Assembly (NCBI GenBank): GCA_007131245.1
Contig: SLQX01000182.1
Location: forward strand, 1 to 44,334
Reading direction: 5' to 3'
DNA: 44,334 nt
Source of the DNA: Bacteroidales bacterium
GTDB taxonomy: Bacteria > Bacteroidota > Bacteroidia > Bacteroidales > UBA7960
The first letter of the stretch is position 1; the number at the start of each line of letters is the position of its first letter. The translations under genes and the position numbers were made by a program. This document shows, piece by piece, positions 26,855-36,255 of this stretch. A model generated the notes under the pieces. The model searched no databases. It was not told the DNA's origin and was given only the letters and a program-made list of their open reading frames with translations.

Positions 26855-29059
26855 CTATCCCTGGAAGTTGGTGGTTTCCGGGGTAACCTGGAAATCATAC
26901 TCAGGGTATTCATAGATGGATGGTCTGGTTTCAGTTTCCCCGATACTATAACCCCATATGCTTTCATAATTGCTTATGTCGTCTCCCATTTCCTTGATCT
27001 GTCTTAGATACTCATCAATGGGCTTGGATTCAGCAATAATAAACTTACCCAGCTTTTCTATAATGGGGCTGTGGGAGCGTGTATGATCATGGTCGAACTC
27101 CAGTATCCTGCGTCCATCTGAAGTAATGCCAATAACCCTGAAAGTCATGCTTTTTCCCACCCCCGGCAGGTTGAGTACGTTCCTGTCGGTGGCAATAAAG
27201 GGTTGGTTGGTTTCGTGCCGTAGTGCATTGATTTGCTCTGCCATCTTCTCGGCATTATCCGGGAAGTTTCTGATTTTGTCAAATTGTTCGCCGGACAGCT
27301 TGCCTATGATTTTCTCTTCAAACTGCTCCTGCGTTGCCCGGGCGTTGGTGGCAAACTTAGAGCTGTTTTCTCTGTATCCCTTTACAGAAAAAGTGTAGTA
27401 CGGCAACACACCCACATCATTGAGCACTTTTCTTAGCTTCGCGGTATGTCCACGCCTTGACGCCGGAGCAGTAAACACCAATTGGTTGGCAACCATCCAG
27501 CCTGCTCCAATCAGCCTTTCCAAACCTGTTTTTGCTTCAGGAGTTACCTCCATGGAGGATTGAAAGTGTGTTTGTATGACAAACTGCCGGATGCCTATCT
27601 TAGAAGCTTTTTCTTTGAAATTGGCGAGAATGCGGGCCAGTTCATTCGTAATGCGATGGGGTAAGTAAACCGGCAGCCGGGTGCCCAGGCGAACCCTTAA
27701 TATCTCTGCATACTTTTCTCCATCGGGGCGGCTTTTGTTGGCTTCTTTCTTTCTGAGGGCCATCTGGTAGACTGCCTCCAGGATTTTTTCAAGGGATTTC
27801 TCAGAGCTCATAAGTGCATCACCACCGGTAATGAGCACATCGCGTAAGTGAGAGTCCCTCTCCCAATAGTTCATGATTTTTGCCAGTTTATCATCCCAGG
27901 TTTCTTTGGGCTTGAGCTTGTCCAGGTCAAAGTTAAGATTCCCGCGCTGAAAATCGTACATGCGCTGACAGGATGCACAAAGACCTGCACATGCCCTGCC
28001 CATGGTGTCGGGAATAAGGATTGCTACCTCAGGATACCTGCGGTGCACATTATGATCAGTGGGAAGAATCCATCCTGCAGCATTAGGCTTGCCTGGCTCC
28101 ACAATATCCTCTTTTTCCCAGGCAACAATGTGTCCAAATTCATCCACCAACTGGCTGGAGTATATAACATAGTAGCGAATGGCCAAATCTGCATCTTTGG
28201 CAAACTCAGGGGCATTCACATTAAGCAGTGATAAATAATAGGGGTTCACAAAAAACGGAATGCCGCGTTCCTTGGCCTGGTATAGCACATCCATGGTTTC
28301 CTTATCCAGTGAATGGCCCAGTAGCTCGTTGAGTAAGTCGGGGTTGCGAACGGCAAAACGGAGGTGGAAAAAGTGGTCGTTCCACCAGTGTCTTACCATT
28401 TCAACCTGCTCTTCATGGCTTATATTTTCTGGTAGCTGATACCGCTGGCTGGTAAGCTCTTTTTTGGCAATTTTCCCGGCCAGGATATGAATAATTCGCT
28501 CCTTGTTCTGTTCACGTATTTTTACGATTTCTTCATCCAGGCCTGAAGGGTGATTGTTCATCCAGTCCATAACCTTACTTTTGTCAGGCACCACTCTGTC
28601 AGCTTTGCCGGTAAACTGGCGGAACAGCTGGATAAAATCGTTAAAAAAGGCTTCTGTTGCTCCACCCGATTGCTTGTGTGTAGCCATCCATAACAAATGA
28701 AAGGGGTGAGAATGAATGGTAGCCCCCCGTATATTCAAATCTTCAAGTTGCAGCCCTTCATTATTCAGGTAATCCATAAGACGGATGGCAGCAAAATCTT
28801 GCCAGTTTAGTTTTTCCATGGCCTGCCTGCCTGTGGCTTCATGCTTAAAGTAAGCATAGGCCCGGGGGTTGTTATGCATATATTCATTAACCCATGAACG
28901 AATAGAGGCCAAAGCACTTTCTGTATTTTTTGAAGAAAAAATAATCTCTCTCAGTCGAGGATTCTCTTCAAATAATAGCTGAAGTAATTTTTGGGATCTG
29001 GCGGAAAGACCCGCTGTGTTTTGCCCCTGGTTTTTTATTTCGTTCATTATTTCCGTCAT
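26855..29059 (-). CDS. Long KamA-family radical SAM 2,3-aminomutase-like protein
   Basis: 734 residues, against about 420 for lysine 2,3-aminomutase; the extra length is mainly an N-terminal region of about 330 residues. The 4Fe-4S-binding CxxxCxxC is C357, C361, C364 (CAGLCASC). ITGGDAL (410-416), RLGTRLPVYLPHRI (457-470) and the PLP lysine K636 in PGVGK follow. The two Asp residues that hold the side-chain amine in lysine 2,3-aminomutase are K560 (PYYTFSVKG) and N630 here. I recall Lys and Asn at these sites in glutamate 2,3-aminomutase. A role in making beta-glutamate is therefore possible but unproven. It lies downstream of the flippase. Confidence 0.85.
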   Translation of the reverse strand: MTEIMNEIKNQGQNTAGLSARSQKLLQLLFEENPRLREIIFSSKNTESALASIRSWVNEYMHNNPRAYAYFKHEATGRQAMEKLNWQDFAAIRLMDYLNNEGLQLEDLNIRGATIHSHPFHLLWMATHKQSGGATEAFFNDFIQLFRQFTGKADRVVPDKSKVMDWMNNHPSGLDEEIVKIREQNKERIIHILAGKIAKKELTSQRYQLPENISHEEQVEMVRHWWNDHFFHLRFAVRNPDLLNELLGHSLDKETMDVLYQAKERGIPFFVNPYYLSLLNVNAPEFAKDADLAIRYYVIYSSQLVDEFGHIVAWEKEDIVEPGKPNAAGWILPTDHNVHRRYPEVAILIPDTMGRACAGLCASCQRMYDFQRGNLNFDLDKLKPKETWDDKLAKIMNYWERDSHLRDVLITGGDALMSSEKSLEKILEAVYQMALRKKEANKSRPDGEKYAEILRVRLGTRLPVYLPHRITNELARILANFKEKASKIGIRQFVIQTHFQSSMEVTPEAKTGLERLIGAGWMVANQLVFTAPASRRGHTAKLRKVLNDVGVLPYYTFSVKGYRENSSKFATNARATQEQFEEKIIGKLSGEQFDKIRNFPDNAEKMAEQINALRHETNQPFIATDRNVLNLPGVGKSMTFRVIGITSDGRRILEFDHDHTRSHSPIIEKLGKFIIAESKPIDEYLRQIKEMGDDISNYESIWGYSIGETETRPSIYEYPEYDFQVTPETTNFQG

Positions 29060-29178
29060 AGGCTACGATTGTTTTTTGAGTGAAAAATAGATGAATTAAA
29101 TAACTTTTGCTGAATGAAAGATTCTGGGGGAACAAAAATAAACGCCATACAAGACGTTACCTACCCCAAATTAGCATA

Positions 29179-29186
29179 CAAAAATA
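29179..29186 (-). promoter_or_regulatory. Candidate -7 box for the KamA-type gene
   Basis: The minus strand reads TATTTTTG, matching TAnnTTTG, about 120 bases before the start; only a T run lies near the -33 position. The 178-base gap from the flippase allows a separate promoter. Confidence 0.35.
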
Positions 29187-29237
29187 CAAAATTTAGAGCA
29201 GTTTAAAAAATGATTGGCCAAAAATCCGGGGTGTAAC

Positions 29238-30752
29238 TTATGGAAGTTTCTTCCCTGAAAGCTTATGAATCAGTGGCTTAATAGTTTTGCGCGCTTCATC
29301 ATCAATAAGCCATACCGACAAGGCAAAGAATGCCAGGAACAGGCCACTAATCAAAAAGTCCACCAGGGAATGGATAGCAGGAATCCACCCATGGATGAAA
29401 TAGAGGGCAATAGCAACACCAATAAAAAGGAAGATTCGGCCTATGTCGTAAGGGACATAAAACCGTTTTTTGCCCCAGTACCACGACAGAGCAGCCATTC
29501 CCAGGTAACAGACCAGGTGTCCCAGAGCAGATGCATAATAACCTAAAACCGGGATAAGCAGTACATTCACCAAAATGGTGATACTTGCTCCGATAACAGC
29601 AATATATGCACCAAATCGGGTTTGCCCGGTAAGCTTATACCAAATGGAGAGGTTGAAATATATCCCCAGGAAAATATGGGCGATCAACAAAATAGGTACA
29701 ACTTCAAGTCCTTCCCTGTAATCACTGCCTATGAAATATTGTATAATGTCCATGAAGAGCATAATCCCCAGAAAAATAAAAAGGCAGGTAACCACAAAAA
29801 CTTTCATTACCCGGGCGTACAGTTCCTTAGCGTTTTCTTTTTTGTATTCGGCAAAAAAGAAAGGCTCTGCAGCAAAACGAAATGCTTGTATAAATAAAAT
29901 CATCAAAACGGATACTTTGTAGGAAGCACCGTAAATGCCTACCTGTGACATCGCGATGTCGCGCGGCAGAAGATACTTGAGCAGGATTTTGTCGATGGCT
30001 TCATTGAGGATGCCTGCCAAACCCGCCAGCAATAATGGAAGTGCATACAGTATCATCTGACGCCACATGATAACCGAAAACTCAATACGATGACGTAAAA
30101 CCACCGGAAGCAACAAAACAGCTGTAATGCTGCTTGCCACAAGGTTGGCTATAAAAACATATCCTACGCCGATTTGTGGGTCATAAAAAGAGTTGATAAA
30201 GCTCGCGGTTGCCGGGTTGCCGTTTTCAAGAAGCCAGGGGCAGGCAATAATAAAAAACAATACCAGGAAGATGTTGATAATGATGCCGGTGAGCTTTATA
30301 AAAGCAAAATGAACAGGTCGGTTTTCGGCTCTTAACCTGGCAAATGGTACTGCCATTATTGCATCAAGACCTATAATGATACCAAACCATAAAACATATT
30401 CAGGATGTTCAGGGTATCTGAGCAAACCCGCAATTTCTCCCCTGAAAGTAAGGGTAGTGAAAACAAAAATTACAGATAGGATGAAAACAGATAGCAGTGC
30501 TGTGCTAAATGTCCTGCCCTGGTTTTGGGTATCATTTTCATAAAACCTGAAAAAGGCTGTTTCCATCCCATGGGTAAGAATTACAATCAATATGGCTACA
30601 TAGGAGTACATTTCTGCAATGACGCCATATTCATGGGTAAGGAAATAATGTGTGTAAACAGGAACCAACAAATAATTAAGCAAGCGCCCCAGGATGGTGC
30701 TTACACCGTAGATGGCCGTCTGGCCGGCTAATCGTTTTATGGCATTTGTCAT
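29238..30752 (-). CDS. Oligosaccharide flippase family protein (Wzx/MATE-like)
   Basis: 504 residues from the ATG at 30752; a longer frame adds a few residues without support. About 12-14 hydrophobic segments cover the whole protein. The N-terminus (AIKRLAGQTAIYGVSTILGR, then LLNYLLVPVYTHYF) is the typical opening of the polysaccharide export/flippase family, which moves lipid-linked sugar units across the inner membrane. The exact substrate is unknown. As I recall it, in many Bacteroidales a flippase gene precedes dut and the nucleotidyltransferase; here it sits about 28 kb away on the opposite strand. Confidence 0.9.
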   Translation of the reverse strand: MTNAIKRLAGQTAIYGVSTILGRLLNYLLVPVYTHYFLTHEYGVIAEMYSYVAILIVILTHGMETAFFRFYENDTQNQGRTFSTALLSVFILSVIFVFTTLTFRGEIAGLLRYPEHPEYVLWFGIIIGLDAIMAVPFARLRAENRPVHFAFIKLTGIIINIFLVLFFIIACPWLLENGNPATASFINSFYDPQIGVGYVFIANLVASSITAVLLLPVVLRHRIEFSVIMWRQMILYALPLLLAGLAGILNEAIDKILLKYLLPRDIAMSQVGIYGASYKVSVLMILFIQAFRFAAEPFFFAEYKKENAKELYARVMKVFVVTCLFIFLGIMLFMDIIQYFIGSDYREGLEVVPILLIAHIFLGIYFNLSIWYKLTGQTRFGAYIAVIGASITILVNVLLIPVLGYYASALGHLVCYLGMAALSWYWGKKRFYVPYDIGRIFLFIGVAIALYFIHGWIPAIHSLVDFLISGLFLAFFALSVWLIDDEARKTIKPLIHKLSGKKLP

Positions 30753-31023
30753 AACGGTTCCGTTGATGCAAAGGTGCAAAATTTATTTTATATATGAACG
30801 GGCTTTGGGTTTGTATTTGCTGGCATGATGCAAAAAAATGTTCAAAAACGAACAGTGTGTGACCTTTCTCGTACACTAAAACGCTTTGAGGGATTAAACA
30901 ATTTGGGCTTGGCTTTGTTATGTGTTCATTATAAGTTTATTATGTAAAATGGCACGACTTTGGATACCTTAAAATCAGACAAGTACGAAAAATCAATAAA
31001 ATAAACTCATAAAATTAATTATC

Positions 31024-31527
31024 ATGAAAACTTTACAACACATCACTATTATCGCAATTCTTTTTACAATGTTAAGCAACCAAGCTATTGCAAGTTCACT
31101 TCATACTTTTAAAATCTTTCTTCCAGAGGGTACGGTTGAGGTAACATCAAAACAAGAAACCCTGAAGCAAGAAATAATTCCACAAACTGAAATACAGAAA
31201 AGCTTCTCTGGTTATCATTTTGATTTAATCCCCATGCCTCAATACCATGAGCCCCTGCTGGATGAGGATATCCCCTCAGTGGAAACAACCCATGTTAAAT
31301 ATAGTAGTTATCATAATCATTTTGATAATCTGCTGCAGCAAATTCAAAAACCAGAGAAACTTGTGGAAGAAAATGAAATTGATACAACTGCTATATTTGC
31401 ACAGATTCAGAATGAAAACCGTTATACACTGTCTATAAAAGATCTGTTGCAGATATACAGGCCTGAAAAGGAACTTTCTGAAGAGAAACCAGTGTTGGAG
31501 CAATTCAGGTTGCAAACCGCAAAATAA
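31024..31527 (+). CDS. Small secreted protein of unknown function
   Basis: 167 residues with a clear signal peptide (ITIIAILFTMLSNQAIAS). The mature part has no cysteine, is rich in Glu, Gln and Thr, and shows no recognised fold. A Pro-rich segment (LIPMPQYHEPLLDEDIPSV) lies near residue 68. Low-complexity, acidic-to-neutral, probably periplasmic or surface. It is isolated and followed by two strong terminators in a row. I do not recognise a family. Confidence 0.65.
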   Translation: MKTLQHITIIAILFTMLSNQAIASSLHTFKIFLPEGTVEVTSKQETLKQEIIPQTEIQKSFSGYHFDLIPMPQYHEPLLDEDIPSVETTHVKYSSYHNHFDNLLQQIQKPEKLVEENEIDTTAIFAQIQNENRYTLSIKDLLQIYRPEKELSEEKPVLEQFRLQTAK

Positions 31528-31561
31528 AGTATGTTGCCATTTAAAGCAACATACTTTTTTT
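31527..31561 (+). terminator. Intrinsic terminator 1 after the small secreted protein
   Basis: AAGTATGTTGC (31527-31537) pairs perfectly with GCAACATACTT (31546-31556), 8-base loop, followed by T's. The stem begins at the stop codon. Confidence 0.92.
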
Positions 31562-31577
31562 GGAAATATATTACTGA

Positions 31578-31602
31578 CCCCGGAGTTTACCGGGGTTTTT
31601 TT
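31578..31602 (+). terminator. Intrinsic terminator 2, in tandem
   Basis: CCCCGG (31578-31583) pairs with CCGGGG (31590-31595), 6-base loop, followed by seven Ts. It is 16 bases after the first terminator, ensuring isolation from the TonB-receptor gene. Confidence 0.9.
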
Positions 31603-31805
31603 GTGTTGTAACCTCTCATCGTGTGTTGCTTTATCCCCGGTTGAAGAATAGCATCAACAATACAGGGGTTCATTCTCATCCCGAGATAGTTACCAGACAG
31701 ACAATAATTAGTACCTTTAAACAGAAATACTGGCTTTGTAAACAAATGTATGCACTGGGTATCAATCGACGTATTTCAAAAAAGTAGACAGAGAAAACAG
31801 GGCCC

Positions 31806-34055
31806 ATGAAAACTTTTGCATCGTTTATACTAATCTTACTGTTTTGTATGGTAGCATCTCATGGGCAAAAAGCCCATGTACGGGGTGTCATTTCAGATGC
31901 TCTTACATTTGAGCCCCTGCCGGGGGCCAGTATTATATATTCGGGGGACCAGGGTACAGTGAGTGATCACAGCGGAAGGTATACCCTTGATGTTCCACCC
32001 GAAACGACAAGGTTGGAGTTTAGGTATGTGGGTTACCAGCAACGGGTTTATACCCTTAATCTTGCTGCTGGAGATACGGTGTCGTTGGATGTTCGCCTTG
32101 CCCGGGAGGTGAGGCAAATGGATCAGGTGGTTATAAGTGCCGGCCGGTCTGAGCAACGTGTGGCTGAATCCACCGTATCCATGAGTATTATCCGGCCGAA
32201 AGGTTTCGAAACTGCCCATATTACCGACACACGGGAGCTTATTAACCGGACACCCGGTATCGAGGTAGTGGATGGTCAGGCTTCTGTCAGAGGGGGTACA
32301 GGGTATAGCTATGGGGCAGGTTCGCGGGTGCTTGCCCTTGTAGACGGGCTTCCTGTGTTGGCCGCTGATGCCGGCAACATCCGCTGGCAGTTTTTACCTC
32401 TTGAAAATATTTCACAGGTTGAAATCATCAAAGGAGCCTCTTCTGTGCTTTATGGATCCTCTGCTTTAAATGGAGTGATAAATTTCCGGACCGCAAGGGC
32501 TACAGTTGAAGGGCGAACTTCTTTTTATGCTGAAAGTGGTGTGTATGACCACCCTCCCAATTCCAATTGGAAATGGTGGAGCTCACCCAGGGTTTTTTCA
32601 TCAGCATCTTTTTCTCATTTGAAAAAATACGGCCATAACGAGCTGGGAGTTGGTGTTTATGGTGGGCGTAATCCCGGGTACCGAAAACGCAATCACGAGG
32701 ATGTTGGTCGCTTTAGCTTGCAGTTACGGCAAAACAACAAGCGCCATGAAGGCCTTAGCTACGGCGTAAACATCATGGCGGGTTATAATGATAAAATAGA
32801 TTTTGTCTTGTGGGACAACGCTGAAACGGGTGCATTGGTGCAGTCTGAAACTACTGCCATTAACCTTAACAGTACCTTCCTTGCTTTTGATCCATATATT
32901 AGTTTGGAGTCGGATGAAAACTTCAGCCATCATCTGAAAACCCGTCTTCAGCGAACTGACAACGCTTTTCACGATGCTCCCAATAATGATAGTGAGGCTA
33001 TTTCATTACTGACCGAATATCAAACCTGGCAAAATATTAATGATTTTATCAATGTTAATGCAGGCCTTTTTCAAAAAAGCAGCCGCATCAGGTCCCGGTT
33101 TCATGGCAATCACCAAAGCCTAAATCTGGCTGCATACCTGCAGTCTGATTTGAGTTTTTCCAGGCGGATGAAATGGGTTGGGGGAGTCAGGGTTGAGCTT
33201 AACAGTCTCAATGGTGTAAAAGACAGGTTCGTTCCTCTTTTCAGAACCGGCATTAATTATATGCTTTCAGATTATACCTTTTTAAGGGCTTCTTGGGGGC
33301 AGGGGTATCGTTATCCTTCCATCGCTGAAAAATACGCAGCAACTACCCTTGGTAGCGTCAGGATTTTTCCCCACCCTGAGCTGGAGTCTGAAACAGGGTG
33401 GAGTGCAGAGCTGGGTCTTAAACAAGGGCTGGGTGCAGGCATTTGGGAAGGGATGATAGATGTGGCAGGATTTTATACCCAAAATAAAAATATGATAGAA
33501 TACCTGTTTGGACTCCACACTGATCCGGAAACCGGGGAGTTAACATTTGGATTCAGGGCAGATAATACAGAACACTCCAGAGTGTATGGAGGAGAGATTG
33601 ATGTGATACTGGAGGCACATGTGGGCTTAGTGGAGCATACCATAACGGGTGGATATGTATATATGCATCCCGTGGAATTTGATCCCCAAACCAGGAAAAA
33701 CACAGGGGAGTACCTAAAGTATCGACGTAAACATGCAGCTCAGGCTGGATATCATGCCAGGTTGGGAGCCTGGCAGCCAGGTGTTGACTTGTACTACAAA
33801 TCGGCTACACTTAGCATTGATCATGTTTTTGTAAGTGAACTCACCCGTGAACAAATACTACCCGGATTCTATGATTACTGGCAAAACAACAATACGGGAT
33901 ACCTGTTGGTAAATTTTTCTCTGGCCTACTACATCAGTCATAAGTACAAAATTTCTTTGGTCGTAAAGAATGTCACCAACCAGGAGTACATGGGAAGGCC
34001 AGGTGATATACAGCCCCATAGGAACTTTAGTATAAGGCTCAGTGGAAAAATTTAA
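31806..34055 (+). CDS. TonB-dependent outer-membrane receptor
   Basis: 749 residues. A signal peptide (about 1-20) is followed by an N-terminal CarboxypepD_reg-like beta domain (about 23-105; VRGVISDALTFEPLPGAS), a plug (about 110-235; GRSEQRVAESTV, GYSYGAGSRVLALVDGLPV and LENISQVEIIKGASSVLYGS), and a 22-strand-type beta barrel ending IQPHRNFSIRLSGKI with the terminal aromatic expected for barrel assembly. It imports a ligand, perhaps a siderophore, cobalamin or a small carbohydrate; no SusD partner is adjacent, so a polysaccharide system is less likely. No riboswitch was recognised upstream. It stands alone. Confidence 0.92.
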   Translation: MKTFASFILILLFCMVASHGQKAHVRGVISDALTFEPLPGASIIYSGDQGTVSDHSGRYTLDVPPETTRLEFRYVGYQQRVYTLNLAAGDTVSLDVRLAREVRQMDQVVISAGRSEQRVAESTVSMSIIRPKGFETAHITDTRELINRTPGIEVVDGQASVRGGTGYSYGAGSRVLALVDGLPVLAADAGNIRWQFLPLENISQVEIIKGASSVLYGSSALNGVINFRTARATVEGRTSFYAESGVYDHPPNSNWKWWSSPRVFSSASFSHLKKYGHNELGVGVYGGRNPGYRKRNHEDVGRFSLQLRQNNKRHEGLSYGVNIMAGYNDKIDFVLWDNAETGALVQSETTAINLNSTFLAFDPYISLESDENFSHHLKTRLQRTDNAFHDAPNNDSEAISLLTEYQTWQNINDFINVNAGLFQKSSRIRSRFHGNHQSLNLAAYLQSDLSFSRRMKWVGGVRVELNSLNGVKDRFVPLFRTGINYMLSDYTFLRASWGQGYRYPSIAEKYAATTLGSVRIFPHPELESETGWSAELGLKQGLGAGIWEGMIDVAGFYTQNKNMIEYLFGLHTDPETGELTFGFRADNTEHSRVYGGEIDVILEAHVGLVEHTITGGYVYMHPVEFDPQTRKNTGEYLKYRRKHAAQAGYHARLGAWQPGVDLYYKSATLSIDHVFVSELTREQILPGFYDYWQNNNTGYLLVNFSLAYYISHKYKISLVVKNVTNQEYMGRPGDIQPHRNFSIRLSGKI

Positions 34056-34097
34056 GCTGCTCTATTTAGAGGCACTGGTTTATAAATGAGAGCTTTT
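34054..34097 (+). terminator. Imperfect terminator after the TonB-receptor gene
   Basis: Starting at the stop codon, AAGCT, CTC and ATTTA (34054-34070) pair with TAAAT, GAG and AGCTT (34083-34096) with small bulges; a short T run follows. A weak terminator. Confidence 0.4.
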
Positions 34098-34361
34098 CCA
34101 TGGGTTGTATCCTGAAATTTGGGAGGTTGATTTATTTTTTTCTTAAATTTGCCTGGTAAGTGATGCTTTCATATTTTTACTTCTGCATAAGTTCCATGGC
34201 CAATTAGGCAAGAGCTGATGCCAAGGTTGATAAGAGTATACATTTAGGACCCTATACAAAATCAGGGAATTCCGGTAAAATTATGAATCTATTTGGAAGA
34301 ACACGGTAACCGGGTTTATAATCCAAAACTTAACCAAAGGTTGAAAACAAAAGCCCATCCC
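34056..34361 (+). other. Intergenic region before the small lipoprotein
   Basis: 306 bases. It holds the imperfect terminator and a promoter-like TTTG (34118-34121) with TAAATTTG (34144-34151), a 22-base gap. The rest shows no gene. Confidence 0.5.
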
Positions 34362-34757
34362 ATGAAACGCATATATTTATTCTTCTCGCAGTTATTAATC
34401 GCAGGGGTTATTATCAGTTCCTGTACGGATGACAAATATGATTTGTTACAGGGTACCTGGGAGCGGGTAAACGTGGAAGATATCAACGATCCCTATCGAT
34501 ATGAGTGGGTTTTCCAGGATGGAGAACTGACCATGTACAGGATCAGTAAAGAAGACCCCAGTGATGTTTCTATCCGCAATAGCGGGTATTATTCATTGGA
34601 GGTCAATCCTTTGGGGACAGGCCTTGTGCTCTCCAATACATCCAATTCTACCTGGAATGACAAATGGGATGTTATAAAACTTGATAACGAACAGCTGATT
34701 ATCAATTTAGAGATTACCGGGGGTATCATCCTGCGGGAGTTTGTAAAAAAACCTTGA
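34362..34757 (+). CDS. Small lipoprotein, lipocalin-like
   Basis: 131 residues from the ATG at 34362, chosen because it begins a lipoprotein signal (MKRIYLFFSQLL, lipobox ISSC). The upstream in-frame ATG at 34293 precedes it by 23 residues of unlikely leader. The mature part (LLQGTWERV, then YEWVFQDGELTMYRI) has the GxW and repeated beta-strands of small lipocalin-like proteins of Bacteroidota, whose ligands are unknown. No neighbour suggests a function; radA follows after 104 bases with its own promoter. Confidence 0.65.
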   Translation: MKRIYLFFSQLLIAGVIISSCTDDKYDLLQGTWERVNVEDINDPYRYEWVFQDGELTMYRISKEDPSDVSIRNSGYYSLEVNPLGTGLVLSNTSNSTWNDKWDVIKLDNEQLIINLEITGGIILREFVKKP

Positions 34758-34783
34758 CCCTTTCATTTTCTTTTGTAACTTTA
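34754..34783 (+). promoter_or_regulatory. Promoter of radA
   Basis: TTG (34754-34756), 19 bases, then TAACTTTA (34776-34783), one base from the TAnnTTTG consensus. The start would be near 34790, about 70 bases before radA; the -33 element lies in the previous gene's last codons. Confidence 0.6.
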
Positions 34784-34861
34784 AAGTCTTGTTTTCATGG
34801 TTGCAAAGGGAAGACCAAATTGCTAAAAAGCTTGGTTTTCCCTTTTTTATTTTAAAAGGAT

Positions 34862-36235
34862 ATGGCGAAAGTAAAAACAGCATTTTTTTGTCAGAATTGC
34901 GGGGCACAATCAGCCCGATGGATTGGGAAATGCCCTGCATGTGGGGAGTGGAATACCTATGTGGAAGAAGTTCTTGAAAAGAAATCAACCCAGGGTTCCA
35001 ATGGTGGTCACAAAGGGTCGGGAATGTCTTCAGCACGGCCAAGACTTATTTCTGACATTCAGGCCCGGGAAGAGGAACGCTTTAGTTCGGCTAACCAGGA
35101 GCTTGACCGTGTGCTGGGAGGTGGCATTGTACCGGGTGCACTTATCCTTGTAGGGGGTGAACCGGGTATTGGAAAATCCACCCTTATGTTACAGGTTGCT
35201 CTTAACCTTAAGTCCAAAAAAGTGCTTTATATTTCGGGAGAGGAAAGTGATTTGCAAATCAAAATGCGTGCCGAACGTTTGGGGCTGCATCAGTCCAACT
35301 GTTATATTCTTACGGAAACCAACACCCATAATATCTTTCACCATATCCATGAAACCTCCCCGGATATAGTGGTTATCGATTCTATACAAACCCTTACCAC
35401 AGCCGCCATTGAATCATCAGCAGGGAGTATATCCCAAATACGGGAGTGTTCGGCAGAGTTTCAAAAATACGCCAAAGAGAGTGGCGTTCCTGTTTTTCTT
35501 ATAGGTCATATTACCAAAGAGGGCTCCCTGGCAGGACCCAAGCTTTTGGAGCACATGGTTGATACGGTTTTGCAGTTTGAAGGAGATCATAATCATGTTT
35601 ATCGAATACTAAGGGCGCAGAAGAACCGATTTGGCTCTACTGCCGAACTGGGTATTTTCGAGATGCGTGGTGATGGACTCAGGGAGGTTTCCAATCCCTC
35701 TGAAATACTCCTTTCCAGTCGTGAGGATTCTTTGAGTGGTATATCTGTTTCAGCCACCATCGAGGGCATGCGCCCCATGCTGATAGAAACACAGGCTCTT
35801 ATAAGTACGGCAGCCTATGGCACACCCCAGCGTTCCTCCACCGGTTTTGACGTAAGGAGGTTGAATATGCTACTGGCTGTTTTGGAGAAACGCTGTGGCT
35901 TTCGCCTAAGCATCAAAGATGTTTTTTTGAATATCACCGGGGGTATCCGCGTGGATGACCCGGCTATTGACCTGGGAGTTATCTGTGCCGTTCTCTCTTC
36001 AAGTGAGGATATTGCCATCAATGAAAAAACGTGCTTTGCCGCTGAGGTGGGGCTTACCGGCGAGATAAGGCCCGTAACCCGCGTGGAACAGCGGATTACT
36101 GAAGCCCAAAAACTGGGATTTGAACAAATCTTTGTTTCCAAATACAGTCTTAAAGGAGTTGATCTCCAAAACTTTACAATTAAGGTACACCCGGTATCCA
36201 AGGTTGAACAGGTGTTCTCCCTGCTGTTTGGCTAA
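34862..36235 (+). CDS. radA: DNA repair protein RadA
   Basis: 457 residues. A RecA-like ATPase that helps branch migration and processing of recombination intermediates. An N-terminal zinc finger (C10, C13, C24, C27), Walker A GEPGIGKST (99-107), the RadA-specific KNRFG (254-258) and a C-terminal Lon-protease-like domain (from about 285) without the catalytic Ser-Lys pair in an obvious form. Complete. It is convergent with the TIGR01777 epimerase gene, 20 bases apart. Confidence 0.96.
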   Translation: MAKVKTAFFCQNCGAQSARWIGKCPACGEWNTYVEEVLEKKSTQGSNGGHKGSGMSSARPRLISDIQAREEERFSSANQELDRVLGGGIVPGALILVGGEPGIGKSTLMLQVALNLKSKKVLYISGEESDLQIKMRAERLGLHQSNCYILTETNTHNIFHHIHETSPDIVVIDSIQTLTTAAIESSAGSISQIRECSAEFQKYAKESGVPVFLIGHITKEGSLAGPKLLEHMVDTVLQFEGDHNHVYRILRAQKNRFGSTAELGIFEMRGDGLREVSNPSEILLSSREDSLSGISVSATIEGMRPMLIETQALISTAAYGTPQRSSTGFDVRRLNMLLAVLEKRCGFRLSIKDVFLNITGGIRVDDPAIDLGVICAVLSSSEDIAINEKTCFAAEVGLTGEIRPVTRVEQRITEAQKLGFEQIFVSKYSLKGVDLQNFTIKVHPVSKVEQVFSLLFG

Positions 36236-36255
36236 ACCCTCATCAGTATATTGTT

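Noticed and set aside
31603-31805. Cobalamin or other riboswitch before the TonB-receptor gene.
   Set aside because: No B12-box or other riboswitch consensus could be recognised.
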